From an uncultured Bacteroidales bacterium (GTDB lineage Bacteria > Bacteroidota > Bacteroidia > Bacteroidales > Paludibacteraceae), in the NCBI GenBank assembly GCA_937916355.1, contig CALFTM010000079.1, positions 1-8,399 of the forward strand: a stretch of 8,399 nt of DNA, given 5' to 3'. The first letter of the stretch is position 1; every line of letters begins with the position of its first letter. The position numbers were made by a program, and so were the translations under genes. The notes beneath the pieces are model-generated. The model had not been told where the DNA came from. It was given only the letters and a program-made list of their open reading frames with translations, and searched no databases. Of this stretch, positions 1 through 8,200 are shown piece after piece.

Positions 1-2
1 AG

Positions 3-419
3 GAGTCTGAGCTTGACACCTTTATGGACAAATGGCTCTACGCCATCAAGAACCTTGGAAAGTTGGACGACAAGCCTGTTGCCCTGACTGAGGCGATTTT
101 CAACCGCTTCTTTGAAGTGGCGGAGATTGCGGCCTTCTCGAAGACCGAACGCTACGACTACGAGGAGAACCTGAAAAACTATACCGATTGGTTCAATGTC
201 TTGAACACTGCGAAAAAGGAGGGTCTTGTCGAAGGAAGAGCGGAGGGACTTGCTGAAGGAACGGCCATCGGACTGAAAAAGGGTCGTGCGGAAGGTGAAC
301 ATGCATTACTGACTAAACTCGTGCTTTCCAAGCAAGAGAAAGGGAAATCGCCGTCTGAGATTGCGGAAATGCTGGAAATAGACATAAAGGTTGTGGAGGA
401 TATTTTAAAGACAAAGTAG
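3..419 (+). CDS. Rpn family PD-(D/E)XK nuclease / transposase-like protein, 3' part only
   Basis: The frame is open from the left edge (base 3) to the TAG at 417-419, so this is the C-terminal ~138 residues of a longer protein. The first in-frame ATG, at 24, lies inside the conserved stretch ELDTFMDKWLYAIKNL, typical of the middle of Bacteroidales Rpn/PD-(D/E)XK transposase-like proteins (usually about 280-310 residues), so it is not the likely start. The catalytic core would lie upstream and cannot be judged. What is visible, counting that Met as 1: a helical part (1-65), a Glu-Gly-Arg-Ala-Glu-Gly type repeat (66-91), and a C-terminal helix-turn-helix-like tail (KSPSEIAEMLEID, 108-120). Family knowledge: Rpn proteins are DNA nucleases linked to recombination and, in some cases, phage defence. 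The gene looks more GC-rich than the minus-strand genes, which fits the mobile, multi-copy habit of this family. It converges on the OmpA gene. Confidence 0.85.
   Translation, partial: ESELDTFMDKWLYAIKNLGKLDDKPVALTEAIFNRFFEVAEIAAFSKTERYDYEENLKNYTDWFNVLNTAKKEGLVEGRAEGLAEGTAIGLKKGRAEGEHALLTKLVLSKQEKGKSPSEIAEMLEIDIKVVEDILKTK
219..296 (+). repeat. EG(R/L)AEG-type repeat segment in the Rpn-like gene
   Basis: Codons here encode tandem Glu-Gly-x-x-Glu-Gly units (EGLVEGRAEGLAEGTAIG, then KKGRAEGE). At DNA level gaagg/gagg..ct motifs recur with 12-base spacing. Such hydrophilic segments between the nuclease part and the C-terminal helix-turn-helix-like tail are common in Rpn-family proteins of Bacteroidota and often vary in copy number between paralogues. 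Confidence 0.75.
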
Positions 420-473
420 TGTTATAGAATTGAATACGCACCTTATTATAGTTTTTTGTGGCGTGTTTTTTTT

Positions 474-513
474 CCGTTGTGTCTTGTTCCCAACGGGGTG
501 TGGAGAGCACACC
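474..513 (+). other. Two abutting hairpins downstream of the Rpn-like gene
   Basis: CCGTTG at 474-479 pairs perfectly with CAACGG at 491-496 (11-base loop). The next base starts a second perfect 6-bp stem, GGTGTG at 497-502 with CACACC at 508-513 (loop GAGAG). The two helices meet with no spacer and could stack. An eight-T run (466-473) lies directly upstream. The pairing is seen directly. Whether it is an RNA element, a mobile-element end or chance is not known. Confidence 0.4.
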
Positions 514-643
514 AGTCTCACAAGATGTTATGGTGGCAGAGATAGTTTAAATATAAAAATTCATTTCCATAAACATCCCAAAGGAGACCGAATGCATTGC
601 ACTATTATCCGATAATCAAATAAATAAAAGTCCATAGGAGTTA

Positions 644-684
644 ACAAAAAAGGTGATCCTCTCAATGAAGAACACCTTTTTTGT
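644..684. terminator. Bidirectional intrinsic terminator between convergent genes
   Basis: ACAAAAAAGGTG at 644-655 is the exact reverse complement of CACCTTTTTTGT at 673-684, giving a 12-bp stem with a 17-base loop. The A-tract and T-tract make it a plausible Rho-independent terminator on either strand. It lies 37 bases past the stop of the OmpA-barrel gene (minus strand) and about 225 bases past the stop of the Rpn-like gene, so it most clearly serves the minus-strand unit. Confidence 0.8.
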
Positions 685-721
685 CATAGCTCTATTTTAC
701 GATTCCTTACTTCCCGAGGGA

Positions 722-2209
722 TTATTTCTTCTTAATCAACTTGATTTCAGTACGACGATTCTTCTCACGGTTCTTCTCAGAAGTATTAGGCGCAACAGGA
801 TTATGAGTCGACTGTGAGTCCATCTCCACCTGCTCCTCGAACGCACCATAACGAATCAAATAGTTTCTGACGTGAATTGCACGGTCATAACCCAACTCCT
901 CGTTTATCATCTTCGTACCAAGATCACAAGTGTACCCCACTACACTAACCTTTGCCTCTGGGTTCATCTTCAAACAATCCGCCACATAACGCATATACTC
1001 CTTCTCTTTTTCAGAAAAATGTCCGGAAGAGGAAGAGAGTGAGAATCCGTAAGACTTCTTGATCTTCAATGACTGCTCAAGGTTCTCGATAGTTGATTTG
1101 TTCACATTGACGTTCAAACCGAACATCTTCTCACGAAGTTCCTGAGGGACATCATGTTTAGCATCAACAGAAAGTGCAGCAAAAGCGTCGGTCACCTTCT
1201 TCAACTCATCCTTATGTCTGTAATTGAAGTTCTCCCAATCTGGTAATTTCTCAATCATAGAAGCGACCTCCACTGCCATAGAATCTGGAACGATTGTGTC
1301 AGGTGCGACCAAAACCAACTCGTGGAACTCCAATGCTGAATCTGGTTGCAATGCAGAGTCTGGCATAATCTTCAACGGTTTCTTTCCGAACGGAATTGTA
1401 ACACCGATCTTCACACCTGCTGAGAAAAGAGAAGCCTTCTCTATCATGTTTGAACCATGCACACCCGCATAATTCTCCTCTACATCATACAAATCCGCAG
1501 TATTAGATTTTGAAATGTTGGTGATGCCATAGTTACAATACAATCCCCAATAGAGCGCAAGATTCTCCTTCAGCCAATGGTTCATTCCCAAATCCAAAAA
1601 GATAGAGAAGCCCAATTTAGAATCTGTCGAGCCAAAATAGTTGGTGTTATTGACTCCAAAGCCATGATGAGGAAGATCAAAAATCTCCACATTGGTACTT
1701 GAATAATATCCGCGTGTCTCAATGCTTCCGTCCACCGTCTCATAACGATAGATGAAAGGGAAGGTCAATTTTCCACCAACTCCAACAAAGAAAGAGGTCT
1801 TCTCCTTTATGTCCAATCTTCCATAAAAGCCTAACGGCAATTCTGCGACAACAGAACGTTGAACCTCCTCCCAATTATCATAAATCATTCTAAACTCGTA
1901 TGCCTGATTACCATTGTAAGCATCTTGCTCCAGACTGATAATCGTTCCGTCGATGATAGAACGTGATTGGTTGTAAGAGACACCCAGACCTGTACCCAAA
2001 CCGAAATGGTCGCCGAAGAATCGGATGTAGTTAACATTGAAAACTCCTCCCGCACCAAGTTTTGAATTTCCCAACATAGGTGTATGACGCATAGTGTGGA
2101 GGCCACCACCTAATGTTATATTCAAGTAATTATAATTATCATGAGCATATACTTGGACTCCCATCAGGAGACCAAGCAATGCGACCATATAAACTTTTAA
2201 CTTATTCAT
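722..2209 (-). CDS. Outer-membrane beta-barrel protein with OmpA-like peptidoglycan-binding domain
   Basis: Complete gene, 495 residues. The N-terminus is a Sec signal peptide (charged start, hydrophobic core 7-18, likely cut after VYA at 20-22). Residues 23-275 show alternating Gly/aromatic strands (e.g. FFVGVGGKLTFPF, LFSAGVKIGVTIPFG) and end in an aromatic last strand, as in small outer-membrane barrels. A Pro/Asp/Ser linker (281-313) follows, then a helical stretch (316-385) and an OmpA C-terminal domain (about 386-490). This domain has GYTCDLG (425-431), N436, the LGYDRA segment with R443, and NRRTEI (484-489). By family knowledge the Asp (429) and Arg (443) bind diaminopimelate of peptidoglycan. 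The SQSTHNPVAPNTSEKNR segment resembles the usual Bacteroidales variant. The ATG at 2207-2209 is chosen because the signal peptide follows at once. No Shine-Dalgarno is seen, only an AT-rich leader, normal for Bacteroidota. It lies 25 bases after the giant repeat gene, so is probably co-transcribed. Role: tether between outer membrane and cell wall, perhaps a partner of the upstream surface protein (inference). Confidence 0.92.
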   Translation of the reverse strand: MNKLKVYMVALLGLLMGVQVYAHDNYNYLNITLGGGLHTMRHTPMLGNSKLGAGGVFNVNYIRFFGDHFGLGTGLGVSYNQSRSIIDGTIISLEQDAYNGNQAYEFRMIYDNWEEVQRSVVAELPLGFYGRLDIKEKTSFFVGVGGKLTFPFIYRYETVDGSIETRGYYSSTNVEIFDLPHHGFGVNNTNYFGSTDSKLGFSIFLDLGMNHWLKENLALYWGLYCNYGITNISKSNTADLYDVEENYAGVHGSNMIEKASLFSAGVKIGVTIPFGKKPLKIMPDSALQPDSALEFHELVLVAPDTIVPDSMAVEVASMIEKLPDWENFNYRHKDELKKVTDAFAALSVDAKHDVPQELREKMFGLNVNVNKSTIENLEQSLKIKKSYGFSLSSSSGHFSEKEKEYMRYVADCLKMNPEAKVSVVGYTCDLGTKMINEELGYDRAIHVRNYLIRYGAFEEQVEMDSQSTHNPVAPNTSEKNREKNRRTEIKLIKKK

Positions 2210-2234
2210 TTTTATCCAATATTAAACTACACTT
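2210..2234 (-). other. 25-base AT-rich spacer within the putative two-gene operon
   Basis: Read on the minus strand, the spacer between the TAA of the giant gene and the ATG of the OmpA-barrel gene is AT-rich (ending GGATAAAA) and has no purine-rich Shine-Dalgarno. I see no good Bacteroidota promoter (TTTG / TAnnTTTG) in it or just upstream. This favours read-through transcription from the giant gene. Confidence 0.55.
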
Positions 2235-5200
2235 TTAACGAACGATAAACTTGCAGAAGGCGGTCTTTCCATCCAATTCGACCACAGCGATGTATGAGCC
2301 GATTGGCAATTGAACCAAGTTTTTGTACTCGACCTCCTTGTTTGAGTGAGCGACAACACCAGAAGCGTTGTAAACAAAGATCTTAGCATTCGCCAAATCC
2401 TCTTCTGTCATTCCCTCAACCTCCAATGTGACATCTTCGTTTGCCTTAGCCGGATTAGGATATACCACAATTGAGAACGGAGGAAGAATGAACTCACACT
2501 CAAGACCGCAGATGAACAACTCCATTCCATCGTTAGAAGTCACCTTGACAGAGTAAACTCCATCCAAACCATCCAATTCGCAATAGAATTGTTGAGTTGC
2601 ACCTTCAATCAATTCACCATCCTTATACCATTGATAAGCTGTGAATCTCTCATCTACATTGCTACAAACGATGACATCATTCCACATTCTCTTCAAGTGG
2701 CTTGAAGAGAGGTTGGTAGAGAAGTTGAAGTTCACCTTGTTACTTTCAACTGACGCGCCCATCAATTGCAATGAAGCGGTATATGCTCCCTCTTCAACAA
2801 GTGAAGGCAATGTGAAGAATACTCCCTTCTCTTCGTCGATTTCTCCCTCAACCATTTCAGGGAAACCAGCGGCAACCGCATCCTCTCCGAAGAAAATCTT
2901 ATAAGTCAGAGGTTTTCCGCCCTCATGAGTAAACTCTATTTGAGCATCATCACCCTCACAAAGGTTTGAAGTGAATGATTGAACACTCTTCAAGACAATC
3001 GCCAACTCATTCCAGTTAGGTTTTGCGACAATATCCTTCGCTGGCATAGTCTCTGGCAATTCAACATCCCAACCGCTAAACTCGTAACCCTCTTTTATCG
3101 GAGCGTCTGGAGCGACAATCTTATCACCGAACGCCAAAGAGTATTGTGCGATAACATTATCATTATCATCCAAGAATGTGATCTCATACACGTTAGCCTC
3201 GTATGTCGCAGTAAAGACTACATTCTTACTTGGCATTGTCTTAGGAACAACAGGAGACCAACCCACGAAAGTATATCCTTCACGAGAAGGTGCATTCGGA
3301 GTGACGATCTTCTCCTCAAACTCAAGCTGTTCTTCCAAAATCACACTATTATCGAAGTCAACAAATGTGATAGTGTAGAAATTCTTCGCCCATGTAGCCT
3401 TAACCTTCACATCCTCTGCAGGCATCGTCGCAGGGACATTTGGAGTCCATCCAGCAAACGAATGACCCTCTTTCACTGGAGCAGATGGAAGAGTGATTGC
3501 ATCACCATACACTACCGAATCACTATGAATCAAATTGTCATTCTCATCCACGAAAGTGATTTGATACTTATTCACAATGTATGTAGCATAGGTTTCCACA
3601 TCTTCAGCAGGCATCACAGAAGGAAGTGCAGGCTCCCAACCGGCGAATGTATATCCTACGCGAGAAGGATTCTCCATTGCTACCACCTCATCCTCAAACA
3701 ATACTGCGTCTGTTTGAATCAAAGTAGAGTCTACATCGTAGTAGCTCAAAGCATACGCGTTCTTGCTCCATGTAGCATAGATGATAATGTTCACATTTGG
3801 CATGACTGAAGGAACATCAATATCCCAACCAGCAAATGTATAACCCACCTTTTCAGGAGCTGTAGGAGCAACCACCTTCTCACCATAATCAAGCGAATCG
3901 GTTTTGTAGACTGTACCGCTCTCCTTATCCATGAATGTCAAGCTGTAACGCAACACTTTATATTTTGCCTTGAAAATATCATTGTAAGCAGGCATCTTAG
4001 CTGGAACTTCTTTGTCCCAACCGATAAATACATGTCCCTCCTCAACTGGAGCTTGTGGAGCGATGACATCCTTACCATACTCAGTTGTCAGACGAGTAAT
4101 CAACTCATCATCTTTATCACGGAAGACAAACGTATATTTGTTGACAGTGTACTGAGCGGTAGTCTCGAAATTCTTCGCTGGCATCTTATCAGGGACAACC
4201 GGCAACCAGCCTGAGAATGTATATCCCTCTCTTGTCGGATTCTCAACAGCTGGAATTGCAGCATTGAAAGCAACCTCGAAAGAGGTGATGACACTATTGT
4301 CGTAGTCCTTATATTTTGCCAAATAATTATTGATGACATACTCTGCATTCACAACAACATCCTTCGCTGGCATTGTCGTAACAGTGGTATCCCAACCTGC
4401 GAAAGAGTAACCCTCACGAGCAGGAGCAACTGGAGCAGTCACTTTCGCACCAAAATCCAACGTCATTGTCTCGATCACATTTCCATCGAAATCCTTAAAT
4501 GTGATGTTATACTGATTGATCGCATATTTTGCTTTCAACTCAGAATCTTTTGCAGGAACTGTCGTAATTGATTCGCTCCAACCAATGAAAGTATATCCCT
4601 CTCTTGTTGGATCTTGTGCAGGGTAAACTACCTCTGCACCAAACTCAAGCGTGTTAGTCTGCAAGATAGTATTATCGAAATCAACGAATGAAACGACGTA
4701 ACTGTTGATTTCATATTCAGCCTTCAAAACGACATCCTTTGCAGGCATTGATGATGGCACTTCATTATCCCAACCTGCGAATGTGTAACCCTCACGAACT
4801 GGGTTTGCCGGAGCAACCACCTTCGTACCATAATCAACGTTCTTAGAACTGATGACACGTCCGTCGAAGTCTTCGAATGTGATGTTGTATTGATTGATTT
4901 GGTATTGAGCGATGCAAGTTACATTTCTCGCAGGCATCGTCGCAGGGATCTGACCAAACCATTGAGCGAAAGTGTAACCCTCACGAACCGGATTGGCTGG
5001 AGGAACGATTGGGTCTCCATAGTTGACCCTGTCAGTTCCCAAAATGTCATTGTCAAAGTCGAGGTATGTGATAACATAAGGAATCACCTCATACACTGCA
5101 TGGAATTCATCATTGTATGCTGGCATCGTCGCAGGGACTGGCTTATCCCATCCGATCACCTTATAACCCTCTCTTGCTGGAATATTAACAGAAGGGATGT

Positions 5201-8200
5201 TCGTACCATATTTTGCCTCTACGGTTCTATGCAAAACATTGTCTGCAATGTAGAACTTCATTGTGAACGACAAAATTTCGTATTGAGCCTCAATTGTGAC
5301 ATCTTCAGCTGGCATCACCTGCAAAGTTTTCGACCATCCGATAAACTCGTAACCTTCACGAGTAGGTTCTGCAATGGTCTTAAATTCTGTTCCACCATAG
5401 ATTACAGAATCCACACCCAACACAACTCCATCATGGTCTACATAAGTGACAGCAAATGTATCGACTACCCATTTTGCCGTTACGATAGTATCATTATCTG
5501 GCATTGAGAAACCGAAATCTACCTTTTGTCCATTTCCGTCTACCCATGAAACAAATGTGTGTCCCTCCTTTGATGGAGATTCTGGTGCTTGAACCAAATC
5601 TTCATATTTGTAAGGGACTTTGGTCTGATTTTGATCAACGATGTAAATCAAATCATTCTCATTACGTTCCCAAGTTGAAGTGATGGTCAAATCCTCTGCT
5701 GGCATAGTGGTAGGAACTTCTGGTGTCCAACCGGTGAATGTCCAACCTTCTGGATTAACCAGAGTAGGGATATATCCACCCAATGCCTCTTTATAGTCTA
5801 CATCATCATCAACGAGAACTGCATCATTGAATCCGATGAATTTCAAATTATAACGATTGATAGACCATTGTGCAATCGCCGTTACATCCTTATCTGGCAT
5901 GGTTGCAGGAACTTCGATGTCCCAACCTGTAAATGTGTAGCCCACGCTGTCCAACGACTCTGGTGCTACAACGGCTGTTCCATACACCACACTCTTAGAA
6001 GAGATCTCCTCAGTATCATTCTTCTTGAATGTCAAAATGTGGCTGTTGATAGTCCATTGTGCTTTAATAGTGATACCGTCGATTGGCATTTTTTCAGGAA
6101 TCTCAGGAGACCATCCGGCGAAGGTGTAACCCACTTTTGTCGGATTTTCTGGCGCAACAATATCGCTATTGTAAGCTTGGGTCATTGGTGCGATTTCAGT
6201 ACCTCCGTCCGTGTCGAATGTGATGGTGTATTGGTTGACTGTCCATTGTGCAACGTAAGTAGCGTCTTCTGCCGGCATCTTCTCTGCCACCGCTGGCGAC
6301 CATCCGCTGAACGTATATCCAAGGCTGTCCACCGCTGGAACATAATCTGCCAATGGCGTGTTATAATCAACCGACTCTTTTTTGATTACCTCAGTCTCAT
6401 TCTTCATGAATGTCAATTCGTATGAATTGATGCTCCATTGTGCAACTGCCGTCACATCTTCATCCGGCATGGTTGCAGGAACTTCGATGTCCCAACGTGT
6501 GAATGTGTAGCCCACGCTGTCCAACGACTCTGGTGCTACAACGTCAGTTCCGTACACCACACTCTTAGAAGAGATCACCTCTGTGTCATTCTTCTTAAAT
6601 GTCAAAATGTGGCTGTTGATAGTCCATTGTGCTTTGACAGTGATACCATCAACTGGCATTTTCTCTGGAATCTCAGGAGACCATCCAGCGAATGTGTAAC
6701 CCACTTTTGTCGGGTCTGCTGGCGCATCAATTTCGCTATTGTAAGCTTGGGTCATTGGAGCGATTTCAGTACCTCCATCCGTGTCGAATGTGATGGTGTA
6801 TTGGTTGACAGACCATACCGCCTTCAAATCCAAATTCTTCGCAGGCATTGCCGCAGGATAGTCTGTTATTTGTTCAGACGCTGCATTGACCCAATATAAG
6901 AAAGTGTGTCCCTCTTTCGTTGTAGAGACTGGAGACAAGGTAGTTCCGAAATCCTTTGTAATGCTTTCGATTGCAGTTCCGCCATCCGTATCGAATGTGA
7001 TCGTGTACTGCAAAATATCGTATTGAGCGACAAAAGCAGTGTCATGATCAAAATTGTAAACATCCGTACCGAAATTCACCTCTTCACCATTTTTGTAATT
7101 CCATTTTACAAACTCATAACCTTCACGAGTTGGGATCAAATCTGAGTTCGTTCCGATCTTATTACCATAAATGATTGGTGTTTTCTCCAATACTGTTCCA
7201 TTGTAATCAAGCCATGAAATGTAGTAAGTGTTCGCACTATATAGCGCATAAATATGCAAATTGTATGCCGGCATGGTTTCCGGGATAGCCTGATTCCATC
7301 CTTCGAACGTTTCACCTTCCACTACTGGAACTTTAGTCTCCACTTCATTTATGATATCCTCCAAATCACTACCATACTCAACCGTAACCTCATGGAACAA
7401 TCTATTATCTAAATCTCCGTAAAATGAGATCTTATAGCTGTTAATCGTCCACTGAGCAGTTGTCGTGAAATCCTCCGCAGGCATCTTTGTCGGCAACTCA
7501 GGCGACCATCCCATAAATGAGTATCCTACACTGTCCGGATCTTGAGCCATTTCATTCTCATGGAACACGTGTCCATAATCATATTTCTTAGAAGAGATCA
7601 CCTCCTCATCATTCTTTTTGAATGTCAATATATATTGGTTGATGTTCCATTGTGCATTCAATAATGAATCCTTTGCAGGCATAGTGGCAGGTATCGTACC
7701 GTCCCAACCTGCAAATGTGTAACCCTCTCTTGTCGGGTCTGCTGGAGCTTGCACCGCTGTTCCGAAATCTTGGGTGATTGGTGCGATTTCACTTCCTCCT
7801 TTTGAATCGAAAGTGATGGTGTATTGGTTGATAGACCACTGTGCAGTAAAGGTAGTGTCCTTTGCCGGCATGGTTGCAGGCACTTCTCCACCCCATCCTG
7901 CGAAAGTGTAACCCTCTTTTGTTGGGTCTGCTGGAGCAGTAATTGCTTCTTTATAATCTACCGAACCAGTTGAGATAACCGAATCTTCATCATATTTGAA
8001 TGTCAATTTGTATGAATTGATGGTCCATTGTGCAACTGCCGTTACATCTTCATCTGGCATGGTTTCAGGAACTTTGATGTCCCAATCTGTAAATGTGTAG
8101 CCCACACTGTCAGCAACCTCTGGCGCAACGATTTCAGTTCCATAAACCACACTCTCATCAGATATCACCTCCTCGTCATTTCTCATGAACTTCAAGTTGT

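Larger units (their letters stand above)
420..721. other. Non-coding region between two convergent genes
   Basis: About 300 bases without a convincing gene. It holds T-rich runs at 452-457 and 466-473, two abutting hairpins at 474-513, a perfect ATTATC-C-GATAAT palindrome at 604-616, and the strong hairpin at 644-684. A possible weak terminator of the Rpn-like gene is the ACGC/GCGT pairing (436-439 with 460-463) followed shortly by the eight-T run at 466-473, but the stem is poor. A 61-codon open frame starting with TTG at 430 has no ribosome-binding site, no recognisable family and an odd composition, so I do not call it. An AGGAG at 582-586 lies just before ATG 592, but that frame stops after seven codons. 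Confidence 0.6.

Noticed and set aside
24..26. ATG at 24 as the true start of the Rpn-like gene or an internal start for a short C-terminal product
   Set aside because: Upstream in-frame residues ESELDTF belong to the conserved family stretch, and the only AGGAG (1-5) is too far from the ATG. An internal product is known in some Rpn genes but is not supported here.
430..615. 61-codon plus-strand open frame in the intergenic gap
   Set aside because: It needs a TTG start, has no ribosome-binding site, overlaps the two hairpins and shows no known family.
604..616. Palindrome ATTATC-C-GATAAT as an operator
   Set aside because: It is perfect but short and AT-rich, and it lies between the 3' ends of convergent genes, where an operator has no obvious target.
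2979..7145. Several long open frames on the plus strand inside the giant gene (e.g. 2979-3809, 4890-5507, 5868-6425, 6438-6899)
   Set aside because: They are antisense shadows of the repeat-coding frame. Those at 5868 and 6438 look alike only because R13 and R10 are duplicates. They have no recognisable domain, and their Cys/His/Arg-rich composition is typical of shadow frames.
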